Source: Nesterenkonia sp. PF2B19 (GTDB lineage Bacteria > Actinomycetota > Actinomycetes > Actinomycetales > Micrococcaceae). From it: a stretch of 64,000 nucleotides of DNA. Positions within the stretch are counted from its first letter, which is position 1; the number at the start of each line of letters is the position of its first letter. Shown here piece by piece: positions 53,357 to 63,012 of the stretch. The notes below the pieces were generated by a model that saw only the letters and a program-made list of their open reading frames with translations, searched no databases and was not told the origin of the DNA. A program made the translations under genes and the position numbers. Location: positions 1 through 64,000 of the forward strand of contig NZ_MDSS02000014.1 of the NCBI RefSeq assembly GCF_001758425.2, written 5' to 3'.

Positions 53357-54112
53357 TCAGAGCTCGTCGAGCAGCTGCTCCAGCCGGGAGATCTCCGCGG
53401 TCTGGTCGGAGTGGACGTGGCCGGCCAGCTCCTGGACGGCCAGGTCGATGCCGTGCGCCTGGGCACCTTCGCTCATCTCCAGGGCGCCCTCATGGTGGAC
53501 GATCATGCCTTCGAGGAAGAGGCGGTCGAACTCCTCGCCCTCGGTCTGCCGCAGCGCGGTCATCTCCTCCTGGCTGAGCATCCCCGGCATCGGGGTTTCG
53601 CCGTGGGAGTGGGTGTCCGGCGAGGGGATCTCGCCCTCGGCGACCTCCCGGGCCTCCTGGGGGACCGGCTGGTCGCGGGCCTCCAGCCAGTCCGCCATGT
53701 AGCCGATCTCGCCCTTCTGGGCCAGGTGCATCCGTTCGGCGAAGGTCTTCAGCTGCTCGGACTCTGCGCGGGCCGGGACCAGGGCGGTCATCTCGAGGGC
53801 CTGGGCGTGATGGGCGATCATCATGGTCATGAACTCCGCGTCCACGTCATTCCACTCGTCGCTGAGGCCCTGTACGCCCTCATAGTCCTCCGGGTCCACC
53901 CGCTCGGTGTCCTCGCCGGGCCCGGAGGACAGCAGGACCGAGGACGACGGCGCGGCCGCCTCCTCGGGCTCCGGGCCCTCGTTCCCGCAGCCGACGAGGG
54001 CGAGTGCGCCGCCCAGCAGCGCTGCGCACAGGGCCGTCCGCGGCCGGTCAGATGTCGGCCGTACGGCCGTTCCTTCGCGCTGACCTGGGGTGATGCGGGC
54101 GAGGCGTGTCAC
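53357..54112 (-). CDS. DUF305 family lipoprotein
   Basis: The 251-residue protein starts at a GTG at 54112 with GGAGAG upstream, giving a signal peptide with lipobox ALVGC. It contains two DUF305 repeats, each with the His-His motif: FMTMMIAHHAQALEMT and FLEGMIVHHEGALEMS, plus a Met/His-rich middle (HSHGETPMPGMLS). DUF305 proteins are four-helix, often metal (copper)-associated extracytoplasmic proteins. It is divergent from the LVIVD protein. Confidence 0.87.
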   Translation of the reverse strand: MTRLARITPGQREGTAVRPTSDRPRTALCAALLGGALALVGCGNEGPEPEEAAAPSSSVLLSSGPGEDTERVDPEDYEGVQGLSDEWNDVDAEFMTMMIAHHAQALEMTALVPARAESEQLKTFAERMHLAQKGEIGYMADWLEARDQPVPQEAREVAEGEIPSPDTHSHGETPMPGMLSQEEMTALRQTEGEEFDRLFLEGMIVHHEGALEMSEGAQAHGIDLAVQELAGHVHSDQTAEISRLEQLLDEL

Positions 54113-54226
54113 AGAGAAATCTCTCCATCGATAGGTGATCAGGCGAACAAATATGTCGTCAACCCTAGACCTGAAGCAGTTGATTCGTAATACTACCTCT
54201 ATCCGATCTAGGAGGTGTTGACGCCC

Positions 54227-55738
54227 GTGCGTCTTCCACGAATCACTCGACAACAGGCGAAGGCTGGGGCGGGGGCGACCATGTCCGTGCTGCTGGCAGG
54301 AGCTGTCCTGTCCCTGTCGGCCCCTCTCGCCGCCGCCACTCCGGACGACGGTTCCACCGTCCCCGAGGACGCCTTCAATGAGGACTTCTTCAGCGAGGAG
54401 GAGGTCAGCGAGGAGGCCTTCGATGAGGAGGAGGTCATCGAGCGGCTGAACCAGCTGGAGAGCGGCCCCGGGGAGCCCGACGTCGGGCCCGGCGAGGTGG
54501 CCAGCCACAATATGGAGCACCTGAGCAACGTCCCGAAGAATGGGCCGCTGCAGTCCACCGGCTCCGACATCGCCTTCCAGGGCGAGTACGCCTATGTGGG
54601 CAACTATGACGGCTTCACCGTCTACGACCTCGCCGACCCGGCGAACCCCGAGCAGCTGGTGCAGGTCCACTGTCCGGGCCCGCAGAACGACGTCTCAGTC
54701 TACAAGGACGTCCTGGTGCTCTCCGTGGATGCCCGCATGGAGGACGACACCTGCGGCGCCGACCGCACCTCCGACACCGAGGAGTACTGGGAGGGCCTGC
54801 GGATCTTCGACATCAGCGACCCTGCCGAGCCGGAGTACGTGAAGGCTGTGGAGACCAAGTGCGGCTCCCACACCAACTCGCTGGCGCCCTCGAAGAACGG
54901 CAACATGCTCTACGTGTACGTCTCCTCGTACTCGCCGAACCCGGCGCTGGCGAACTGCCAGCCCCCGCACGACCTGATCTCCGTGGTGCAGATCCCGGTC
55001 AACGCCCCGCACGCCGCAAAGGTGGCCTCCGAGCCGGTGCTGTTCCCCGACGGCGGCTATGAGGGTGACGACCGCGGCGGATACACCGAGACCAGCGGCT
55101 GCCACGACATCACCACCTACATCGAGCATGACCTGGCCGCCGGCGCCTGCATGGGCGACGGCATCCTGATGGACATCTCGGACCGCAAGCAGCCGAAGGT
55201 CATCAGTCAGGTGCGCGACGTGGAGAACTTCGCGTTCTGGCACTCGGCGACGTTCAACAACGACGCCAGCAAGGTCGTCTTCACCGATGAGCTCGGGGGT
55301 GGCGGCTGGGCCACCTGCACCGAGGAGTTCGGCGAGACCCTCGGCGCGAACGCCATCTATGACATCGTCGACGGTGAGCTGGAGTTCGCCTCCTACTACA
55401 AGATCCCGCGCATCAACTCGGAGAACGAGAACTGCGTGGCGCACAACGGCTCGCTGATCCCGGTGGAGGGTCGGGACCTGATGGTGCAGTCCTGGTACCA
55501 GGGCGGCATCTCGGTGTTCGACTTCACCGACTCGGCGAACCCGGAGGAGGTCGCCTGGTTCGACTGCGGTGAGGGCATCAGCGACGGCGGCACCTGGTCG
55601 TCGTACTACTACAACGGCTATGTGTACTCCTCGGACCTGTCCATCGGCTTCGACACGTTCCAGCTGGACCCGTCCATCGACGGTGACGCCCGCCGGGACC
55701 TGCCCGAGCTGAACCCGCAGGGTCAGGAGAGCTTCTGA
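54227..55738 (+). CDS. Secreted LVIVD-repeat beta-propeller protein
   Basis: The 503-residue protein has a signal peptide (cleavage probably after LAAAT near residue 40) and a very acidic segment (about 45-75). LVIVD-type repeats follow, each like TVYDLADPANPEQL, IFDISDPAEPEYV and VFDFTDSANPEEV, which form a propeller. GTG at 54227 has GGAGGT at good spacing; the GTG at 54215 is embedded in that Shine-Dalgarno. Cysteines in VHCPGP, DTCGAD and ETKCGS may form disulfides. Its function is unknown; it is divergent from the DUF305 lipoprotein. Confidence 0.85.
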   Translation: MRLPRITRQQAKAGAGATMSVLLAGAVLSLSAPLAAATPDDGSTVPEDAFNEDFFSEEEVSEEAFDEEEVIERLNQLESGPGEPDVGPGEVASHNMEHLSNVPKNGPLQSTGSDIAFQGEYAYVGNYDGFTVYDLADPANPEQLVQVHCPGPQNDVSVYKDVLVLSVDARMEDDTCGADRTSDTEEYWEGLRIFDISDPAEPEYVKAVETKCGSHTNSLAPSKNGNMLYVYVSSYSPNPALANCQPPHDLISVVQIPVNAPHAAKVASEPVLFPDGGYEGDDRGGYTETSGCHDITTYIEHDLAAGACMGDGILMDISDRKQPKVISQVRDVENFAFWHSATFNNDASKVVFTDELGGGGWATCTEEFGETLGANAIYDIVDGELEFASYYKIPRINSENENCVAHNGSLIPVEGRDLMVQSWYQGGISVFDFTDSANPEEVAWFDCGEGISDGGTWSSYYYNGYVYSSDLSIGFDTFQLDPSIDGDARRDLPELNPQGQESF

Positions 55739-55739
55739 T

Positions 55740-55769
55740 CACCCCTGGCTGATCCACCCCTGGCTGATC
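55740..55769 (+). repeat. Two tandem 15-bp repeats after the LVIVD gene
   Basis: CACCCCTGGCTGATC occurs twice in tandem just after the stop codon. No function is evident. Confidence 0.5.
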
Positions 55770-55803
55770 ACTCGTGACTGATCAGCGCTGACCTGCACAG
55801 ACG

Positions 55804-55837
55804 GAAGCGCCGAGCCGGATCACCGGCTCGGCGCTTC
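55804..55837. terminator. Bidirectional terminator between LVIVD and aldehyde dehydrogenase genes
   Basis: A perfect 15-bp stem (GAAGCGCCGAGCCGG with its complement) has a 4-base loop between two convergent genes. It is a clear terminator for both directions. Confidence 0.85.
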
Positions 55838-55857
55838 TGCGTGTGGGGAGGGTGGGG

Positions 55858-57472
55858 TCAGCCGTTGAGCTGGATCTGCCCGTCCACCCGTCGGTTGAGG
55901 TGCCACGGGTTGGCGGCCTGCACGGGGGCGGGCAGCAGCTCCTCGGGAAGGTTCTGGTAGGCCAGGGGGCGCAGGAACCGCTCGATCGCGAGCGTGCCCA
56001 CGCTGGTGGTCCGGGAGTCGGAGGTCGCGGGGAACGGACCGCCGTGGACCATCGCGTGGCCCACCTCGACACCGGTGGGCCAGCCGTTGGCCAGGATGCG
56101 CCCGGCCTTCTGCTCCAGGACCGGCACCAGGGGCCGGGCGGTCTCGTGGTCGCCGTCGGTGAGGTGCAGGGTGGCGGTGAGCTGGCCCTCCAGGCGACCG
56201 GCCGCGGCCAGCAGGTCCTCGACGCCGTCATAGCGGACCACCAGGGAGGCCGCGCCGAAGATCTCCTCGTGCAGCACCGGGTTGTCCAGGAACTGCGCGG
56301 TGGTCGCGCTGAACACCACCGGGGCAGGGGCGTTGGCGCCCTCGCCGGTGCTGCCGCGGCCGACCAGCGCCACGCCGGCCTGCGCACCCAGCTGCTCCAC
56401 ACCGGCGTTCCAGGATTCGGCGATGGACCGGGTGAGCATGGTCTGGCCGCTGTGCCCGGCGGCGGCTTCACCGACGGCGGCGACGAAGGCGTCACCGGCC
56501 TCGCCGGTCGGCACGAAGACCAGGCCTGGGGAGGTGCACAGCTGGCCGGAGGATCCGGTCACCGAGGTCAGGTAGGCGGAGGCCAGGCTCTGCACGGACT
56601 CCGGGCCGCCGGAGAGTGCGCCGTCGAAGAGGAACACCGGGTTGATGGAGCTCATCTCCGCGTACACCGGGATCGGCACCTCCCTCGCCGCGGCGGCCTT
56701 CATCAGGGACACCCCGGCTGCACGGGAGCCGGTGAAGCCCACCGCCCGGATGACCGGGTCGGAGGCCAGCGCCTGGCCGATGGAGGCGCCGGGTCCGTAG
56801 ATCAGGGAGAACACTCCGGGGTGCAGGTCGAAGGCCGCGACGGCGTCGGTGATGGCCCGGCCCACCAGCTCCGAGGTGCCGGGGTGGGCGTTGTGGGCCT
56901 TGAACACCACGGGGCAGCCGGCGGCCAGCGCGGAGGCGGTGTCGCCCCCGGCGGTGGAGAAGGCCAGCGGGAAGTTGGAGGCGCCGAAGACGGCCACCGG
57001 CCCCAGGGGGATGCGGCGCTGGCGGACGTCCGGCTTCGGCAGCGGGCTGCGCTGCGGGTCCGGGGCGTCCAGCCGGGCGCCCCGGAAGTCGCCCTGACGC
57101 ACGACCGGAGGCGAAGAGCCGCAGCTGGTTCACGGTGCGTCCTCGTTCGCCCACCAGGCGGGCCTCCGGGAGGCCGGTCTCCGCCATCGCGCGGGCGGTG
57201 AGCTCCTCACCGAGCGCGTCGATGTTCGCGGCGACCTGCTCCAGGAAGGCGGCGTGGGTCTCCGGGGCGAGCTGGGAGAAGCTCGGGTACGCCTCGGCGG
57301 CCGCGCCGGTGGCCTCGGCGAGCTGGGACTCGTCGATCAGCGAGTAGCCCGGTTCGAGTGCCTCATCGGTGGAGGGGTCGAAGCCGGTGACGGTGCGGCC
57401 GGTGCCGGCCACGGAGCGTCCGGCGATGATCGACTGCCCGGTGAGGGCGGTTGCGGTGGTCTGTGCGGTCAT
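55858..57472 (-). CDS. 2,5-dioxovalerate (alpha-ketoglutaric semialdehyde) dehydrogenase, one frameshift
   Basis: The N-terminus (TGQSIIAGRSV, about residues 11-21) is read from 57472. From VRQGDFRGARLDAPDP on, the protein is one frame away; the junction GCCTCCGGTCGTG near 57110 has one extra base, the only shift in the window of insertion sign. The rest has GPVAVFGASNFPLAFS, FTGSRAAG, the glutamate EMSSINPVF and the nucleophile cysteine in GSSGQLCTSPG. This matches hexarate-pathway KGSADH of about 537 residues, oxidising alpha-ketoglutarate semialdehyde to 2-oxoglutarate. KdgD is directly upstream. Confidence 0.87.
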
Positions 57473-57514
57473 GCTCAGCTCCTTGTGGGTGCGTGGCGTC
57501 TGATGTCGATCCTC

Positions 57515-58482
57515 TCAGACGGCGGAGAGGGCGGGGGAGGGGTTCGCGGGGCGGACTCCGGCGGCGTCGATCAGGTCGCGGAGGTCCTGCAGGTCGGCCT
57601 CGGTGAGGTCCTGCAGCGGCGGGCGGACCGGGCCGGCGTCGCGTCCGACGGCCTTCAGTCCGCCCTTGACGATGGAGACGCCGTAGCCCTTCACCCGGTC
57701 CCGGATCTCCAGGTACGGCAGCACGAAGCGGGTGAGCTTCTCGGTGACGGCGGCGCGGTCCTGGCGGCGCACGTCGGCGTAGAACTCCAGGGCGAACTCG
57801 GGGACGAAGTTGTACATGGCCGAGGAGTAGGTGCTCATGCCCAGCTGCAGCATCGGCAGGGCGAAGGTCTCGGCGGTGGGAAGTCCGCCCAGGTAGAAGA
57901 GCCGGTCGCCGTTGGTGGCGACCACCTTCGTGACGGCCTCGATGTCACCGGTGGCGTCCTTGAAGCCGATGAAGTTCTCGTGCTTCTCCGCCAGTCGGGC
58001 GACGGTCTCGGCGGAGTAGACCGCGTTGGCCCGGTTGTAGACGATCACGCCGATGTCGGTGGCGGAGCAGACGGCGTCGACGTGGGCCTGCAGGCCCTGC
58101 TGGTCGCATTCGGTGAGGTAGGGCGGAAGCAGCAGCAGCCCCTGGCAGCCGGCGGCCTCGGCGGCCTGCGCGTTGGCCACGGCCTGGGAGGTGGACCCTC
58201 CGGCGGAGCCGAGCACCGGCACGTGGGCGCCGGCTCCTCCACCACGAGCCGCACGACCCGGGCGTTCTCCTCACCGGAGAGGCTGAAGCCTTCGCCGGTG
58301 CCGCCCGCGGCGAACAGCCCGGCCACGCCCTGGCGCGCCTGCCAGTTCAGGTGCTCACGGTACGCGTCCTCGTCCAGGGCGAGGTCCTGGGTGAAGGCGG
58401 TGACGGGGAAGGAGAGCAGCCCGTCCTTGAGGTGCTCGGCGAGCTCGAAGGGGGTGAACTGCTGGATGGAGTGCTGGGACAC
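57515..58482 (-). CDS. kdgD: 5-dehydro-4-deoxyglucarate dehydratase, one frameshift
   Basis: A DapA-family TIM barrel of about 322 residues once one lost base near 58233 is restored. The start GTG at 58482 follows GGAAGG. Visible features are FAAGGTGEGFSLS, the catalytic-base tyrosine in VYNRANAVYS, and the Schiff-base lysine in FIGFKDATGD. It removes water and CO2 from 5-keto-4-deoxyglucarate to give alpha-ketoglutarate semialdehyde, the substrate of the adjacent dehydrogenase. It forms a pathway with the dehydratase at 60351-61483. Confidence 0.88.
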
Positions 58483-58586
58483 GGGGGACCTTCCTGGATC
58501 GGGATGCGGCGAGCACCGGGGGCGACTCGTGACCTTCACTGTAGGAAGGCGGTCAGCCGGGCGTCCAAGGCCGCTTCGGCATGAGC

Positions 58587-59477
58587 TCATGTTGAGCTGA
58601 CATGACCGTCGAGGGCGGCCAGGAGGCGGTGCAGGGCAGGGTTGCGCTGACCCCTGCGCCAGATGGCATGGAGCTCGACGACGTCGGTGGTCTGGTCGGC
58701 CAGCGGCAGGTGGGTCACGCCGGCGACGCCCAGGCGCTGGGCGGAGGCGGGCACCAGGGCCACGCCGCGGCCGGCGGCGACCAGGGACACCATGGTGAGG
58801 ATCTGGCTGACGGTGTGCACCACATTGCCGTGTTGGATGGGCACATTGCGGATGGCGAGGTCGTAGAAGTACCGAGCCTTGGTGGGGGAGTACATGATCA
58901 GCGGGACCTCGCGGAGGTCGGCCCCGGCGACGGGCCGGTCCAGGGCGGCCAGCGGGTGGCCCTCCGGGACGACCAGCTCGAGGGCTTCGGAGAGCAGCAG
59001 GCGGGACTCGAAGAGCTCATGGTCGATGGGCGGGCGGGCCAGGCCCAGGTCGATCTCGCCGTTGACCAGCGAGTCGACCTGCTCCCGGGTCACCTGTTCC
59101 CGCAGGTCGACGTCGACGTCGGGCAGCTGCTCGGAGAGGGTGGAGAGCAGGGTGCCCAGCACGGAGAATCCGGACGCGGCGGTGAATCCGATGCGCAGCA
59201 CGCCGGCCTGACCGCGGGCGATGCGCCGGGCGGTCAGAGGCGCCTGCTCCGCGGAGACCAGCAGCTTGCGGGCGTCGGCGAGGAAGGCCTTGCCGGCGGT
59301 GGTGAGGGCGACCTTGCGGTTGTCGCGCTCGATGAGCTGCACCCCGACCGTCTTCTCCAGCTTCTGGATCTGTCGGCTCAGCGGCGGCTGGGTCATGTTG
59401 AGGCGCTCGGCGGCGTGGCCGAAGTGCAGCTCTTCGGCGACGGCGACGAAGCTGCGGATCTGGTCCAGCGTGAACAC
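58587..59477 (-). CDS. LysR-family transcriptional regulator
   Basis: The 296-residue regulator begins at a GTG (VFTLDQIRSFVAVAEELHFG) with GGAG upstream; a TTG at 59489 is a less likely start. It has the LysR helix-turn-helix (HAAERLNMTQPPLSRQIQKLE) and a substrate-binding effector domain. It lies between the KdgD/KGSADH pair and the GntR/dehydratase pair, all on the minus strand, so it probably controls hexarate breakdown. Confidence 0.9.
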   Translation of the reverse strand: MFTLDQIRSFVAVAEELHFGHAAERLNMTQPPLSRQIQKLEKTVGVQLIERDNRKVALTTAGKAFLADARKLLVSAEQAPLTARRIARGQAGVLRIGFTAASGFSVLGTLLSTLSEQLPDVDVDLREQVTREQVDSLVNGEIDLGLARPPIDHELFESRLLLSEALELVVPEGHPLAALDRPVAGADLREVPLIMYSPTKARYFYDLAIRNVPIQHGNVVHTVSQILTMVSLVAAGRGVALVPASAQRLGVAGVTHLPLADQTTDVVELHAIWRRGQRNPALHRLLAALDGHVSST

Positions 59478-59641
59478 TATGCACTCCAAGTATTGATCAG
59501 GTGGTGAGTGATCCCTTCAGTGCATCATGGTGTCATGCGCGTCACAGCCCTTCAAGGCGTCGTGGCTCTGATGCCGAAGGGGCATCGCGCAGTGCAGAAA
59601 GAGACGTCGCGCAGTGCTGAACGCGTGGTTCGGGAGTGATG

Positions 59642-60336
59642 TCAGGCCAGGACCCGGCGTCGGGAGGCGGTGAGGTGGGCGCGCATCGCGGAGGACGCCG
59701 CCCGGGGATCGGCCTCCGCGATCGCGTCGAGCACCGCATGGTGCTCCGCCAGCGCCGCAGTGGCCGGGGCCTCGCCATCCGGCGACTCGGCGCCCTGTGG
59801 TGCTTTCTCCCCGCCCTCCAGCCGGCGGCGCGGCATGGCGATCATGGAGGCCCCGAGCTGCTCGACGGCGGTGAGCAGGTGCGGGTTCCCGGAGGCGGCG
59901 GCGATCTCCCGGTGGAAGGCGAAGTCCTGTTCCACCGCCGTGGCCGGATGGGTCGCTCCCGCGGCGAAGGCGGCCAGGGCCGCCCGCAGGTTCTCCAGCT
60001 GCGCGGGGCTGCCGTGCTCGGCGGCGAGCGCGCAGCCTCACATTCCAGCGCCATGCGGAACTCGCTGAGCGTCTCGCGCTCTCCGGGTCGGGCGGGGCGG
60101 GAACCCTGCGCATGCTCGGCAGGCGGGGTGAGCGCGAAGCTGCCGGCGCCGCGCCGGGTGCGGATCAGGCCGGCGGCCTGGAGCCGCCCGAGCGCCTCCC
60201 GCACCACGGTGCGGCTGACGCCATGCTCGGTGATCAGCTCGGCCTCGGAGGGGAGCTTCTGGCCGACGGTGATCTCGCCGTCGAGGATCTGGCGACGCAG
60301 GGTTTCGGTGAGCCGGGCGGTGCGGTTGGTGCTCAT
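59642..60336 (-). CDS. GntR/FadR-family transcriptional regulator, one frameshift
   Basis: The N-terminal winged helix (LPSEAELITEHGVSRTVVREALGRL) starts at 60336. The FadR-type C-terminal helical domain (VEQDFAFHREIAAASGNPHLL, then HHAVLDAI) is in the next frame after one lost base near 60035. Repaired, it has about 231 residues. It follows the dehydratase gene by 14 bases. A 19-bp inverted repeat in the dehydratase promoter is a candidate binding site. Confidence 0.85.
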
Positions 60337-60350
60337 AGGCCGATTCTGCC

Positions 60351-61483
60351 TCAGCGGGTGCCGAACTCCACGGTCTCGGTGGTCCAGGCGCGGGCCTGCT
60401 CGCTCAGCGTGATGCCCAGTCCGGGGCGGTCAGGCACCATCATGCGGCCGTCGGCGATCTCCAGGCGCTCCTCGAACAGCGGGTTCAGCCAGTCGAAGTG
60501 CTCCACCCATGGTTCGGTGGGGTAGGCGGCAGCCAGGTGCAGGTGGATCTCCATGGCGAAGTGCGGGGCCAGTGTGAGCCCAGCATGGTGGGCGAGTCCG
60601 GCCAGTCGCAGGAACTGGGTGATGCCACCGACGCGCGGGGCGTCGGGCTGGATGATGTCGCAGGCGCGGGCGGCGATGAGCCGCTCATGCTCGGCAACTG
60701 AGGCCAGCATCTCTCCGGTGGCGATGGGGGTGTCCAGTGCGGAGGCCAGGGCGGCGTGGCCCTCGGCGTCATAGGCGTCCAGCGGCTCCTCGATCCAGAT
60801 GAGGTCGAACTCCTCCAGGCGGCGGCCCATGCGCAGGGCGGTGGCCCGGTCCCACTGTTGGTTGGCGTCCACCATGAGCGGAGTGTCGGGGCCGAGGTGT
60901 TCGCGGACGGCGGTCACTCGGCGGAGGTCCTCGGCGGTGTCCGGCAGGCCGACCTTGATCTTGATGCCGCCGATTCCGGCGGCCAGCGACTCATCCGCCC
61001 GGGCGGTGATCTCCTCCACCGAGGCGTGCAGGAAGCTCCGGAGGTGTTGTAGGTGCGCACCGAGTCTCGGTGGGCGCCGAGCAGCTTGGCCAGAGGGAGC
61101 CGGGCGCGGCGGGCCTTCAGGTCGTACAGAGCGATGTCGAGCGCGGCCAGGGCCTGGGTGGCCACCCCGGAGCGGCCGACGGAGGCGCCGGCCCAGAGCA
61201 GCTTGTCGTAGAGCTTGGCGATGTCGTTCGGGTCCTCGCCGAGGGCGTTCTCGGCGACCTCTCGGGCGTGGGCGTACTGGGCGGGGCCGCCGGCGCGCTT
61301 GGAGTAGGAGAAGCCGACGCCCTCGTGGCCCTGCTCGGTGGTGATCTCCGCGAAGAGGAAGACGACCTCCGTCATGGGCTTCTGCCGACCGGTGAACACT
61401 TTGGCGTCGGAGATGGCGGTGGCCAGGGGCAGGGTGGCAGTGGAGAGGCGGATGTGGCGGATGGTGTCGGGAGTGTAAGCCAT
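60351..61483 (-). CDS. Mandelate racemase-like galactarate/talarate dehydratase, one frameshift
   Basis: An enolase-superfamily enzyme of about 377 residues after restoring one base near 61045. It has the KIKVGLP lysine pair, metal ligands VDANQQW (Asp), IEEPLDA (Glu) and TGEM (Glu), and the base histidine in APHFAMEIHLHLA. The segment EHFDWLNPLF resembles L-talarate/galactarate dehydratase. It dehydrates a hexarate to the keto-deoxy acid used by KdgD. The gene appears leaderless, with its -10 7 bases before the ATG. Confidence 0.87.
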
Positions 61484-61490
61484 GCCACAG

Positions 61491-61519
61491 ATCGTACAAG
61501 TCGACTACTTGTATGACTA
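61491..61519 (-). promoter_or_regulatory. Promoter and GntR-type operator of the dehydratase-gntR operon
   Basis: On the minus strand TAGTCA (61519-61514) and TACGAT (61496-61491) are 17 bases apart. The spacer is filled by TACAAGT-CGACT-ACTTGTA (61495-61513), a perfect 7-bp-arm inverted repeat. Confidence 0.65.
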
Positions 61520-61636
61520 CTGCCGGTCGTGCATGACGCGATGCCAGTACGGTGAATCTCCAGCGGGGTGCTGGTCCCGTGACGCCGACGGGCGGGGCCG
61601 CCTACAGTGGCTCTCCCGACCAGGATGGAGGAGATC

Positions 61637-61885
61637 ATGAGTCCAGCCTCGACGCCCCAGAAAGGTCGCCCCGGTCCCGAGCCGGAGGAGACTCCGGGTC
61701 TGGAGCCTGGAGGCGGTGTGCCGCCGGGCGAGACGCCGCCCGAGTCGGGGAGCACCGCGGAGGCCCATCCCGAGACTGCGCCTCGTCGGCCGCCGCGGGC
61801 GAAGGCCGTCGTGACGGTCATCGCCGTGCTGGTAGGACTCCTGCTGCTGGTCTTCCTCGGCTACATCGCCGGCATCCTCGGCTGA
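61637..61885 (+). CDS. Small single-span membrane protein
   Basis: The 82-residue protein has a Pro/Gly/Glu-rich N-terminal half, a basic RRPPRAKA segment, and one C-terminal transmembrane helix (VVTVIAVLVGLLLLVFLGYI). GGAGGAG precedes the ATG at 61637, and TACAGT near 61600 may be its -10. It looks tail-anchored. No family was recognised. Confidence 0.7.
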   Translation: MSPASTPQKGRPGPEPEETPGLEPGGGVPPGETPPESGSTAEAHPETAPRRPPRAKAVVTVIAVLVGLLLLVFLGYIAGILG

Positions 61886-61898
61886 CCGGCGGCTGAGC

Positions 61899-62906
61899 TC
61901 AGGCTCCGACCGTGGACTCCCGCGGCACCAGGGTGGGAGTGAACACCGGGTGCTGGACCGGGGAGTCAGGGTCGTCGATCGCTGCGACCAGCAGCTCAGC
62001 GGCCCGCTCACCCATCTCCGCGGCGGGCTGCCGCACCGAGCTGATCGGAACCGTTGCGGAGGCGGCGAACTCGATGTCGTCGTAGCCGATCAGCGCGATG
62101 TCCTCGGGGACGCTCACGCCGGTCCGTGCCAGCTCCTGGAGCACCCCCAAGGCGACCAGGTCGTTGGTCGCGAAGATCGCGTCCGGCCGCTGCCCGGAGG
62201 GCAGGTCCAGCAGCTCGCGGGTGGCCTGCCGACCCGACCCGACGTCCATCGCGCCGGTGTCGCACATCCGCACCGAGACGCCGTCGTGCTCCGCCGCCGC
62301 GGCCTCGGCGCCGGCCAGACGGTGGGCCACCTGCCGAATGCCCATCGGACCGCCGATCACTGCGATCCGTCGTCGCCCCTGGGCGATCAGGTGCTCGGCG
62401 GCCAGGCGGCCCCCGAGCCGGTCATCGGTGGAGACGGAGGAGAACTCGTCGGCCCCGGACTTGCGATCCACGATCACCACGGCGGTGCCGTGCTCCTTGA
62501 GCCGACGCAGCCGGGCGAGCACGTCGCCCACCGGGGAGATGAGCAGTCCGGAGACGCGCTGCTCCTCGAACAGCCGGAGGTGGGTCAGCTCCCGCTGGCG
62601 GTCCTGCCCGGAGTTGCCCAGCAACAGGGGCCGGTTCATCTCGCCGAGGCTCTTCTCGGCGCCGGAGGCCACATCGGCGAAGAACGGGTTCGCGACGTCG
62701 AGGACGATCATGCCGACCGCGCGATTCTGCCGCTGACGCAGCTGCCGGGCAGCCTCGTTGCGCACGTAGCCCAGCTCCTCGATGGCGGCCTGGACGCGCT
62801 CGCGGGTGGTCTCGGAGACCTTCTCCGGATGGTTCAGGGCGTTGGAGACCGTGGCCGGCGAGACGCCGGCACGTGCCGCGACGTCCCGCACTTGAGCCAT
62901 AGCCAT
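61899..62906 (-). CDS. LacI-family transcriptional regulator
   Basis: The intact 335-residue regulator starts MAMAQVRDVAARAGVSPATV with the LacI helix-turn-helix, the hinge EAARQLRQRQNRAVG, and a ligand-binding domain ending IGYDDIEFAASATVPISSV. The ATG at 62906 lies six bases after TATTCT and has no Shine-Dalgarno, so it is probably leaderless. Target genes are not evident; the hexarate genes or the divergent oxidase are possible. Confidence 0.9.
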   Translation of the reverse strand: MAMAQVRDVAARAGVSPATVSNALNHPEKVSETTRERVQAAIEELGYVRNEAARQLRQRQNRAVGMIVLDVANPFFADVASGAEKSLGEMNRPLLLGNSGQDRQRELTHLRLFEEQRVSGLLISPVGDVLARLRRLKEHGTAVVIVDRKSGADEFSSVSTDDRLGGRLAAEHLIAQGRRRIAVIGGPMGIRQVAHRLAGAEAAAAEHDGVSVRMCDTGAMDVGSGRQATRELLDLPSGQRPDAIFATNDLVALGVLQELARTGVSVPEDIALIGYDDIEFAASATVPISSVRQPAAEMGERAAELLVAAIDDPDSPVQHPVFTPTLVPRESTVGA

Positions 62907-62912
62907 GGGGAC

Positions 62913-62918
62913 AGAATA
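62913..62918 (-). promoter_or_regulatory. -10 box of the leaderless LacI gene
   Basis: On the minus strand TATTCT is followed by six bases and the ATG at 62906. Confidence 0.5.
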
Positions 62919-63012
62919 CCCATCCCGTCCCGGGCGGGGGCGATTCCGACCTCGCATGGCTCAATGCCTTCAGTGTTGCTAGCATCACATCGGACTGACC
63001 AGGGAGGATGCG

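Noticed and set aside
53357-54670. 437-residue version of the DUF305 gene starting at 54670
   Set aside because: The extra N-terminal part is antisense to the LVIVD gene. The GTG at 54112 has a ribosome binding site and yields a normal lipoprotein signal.
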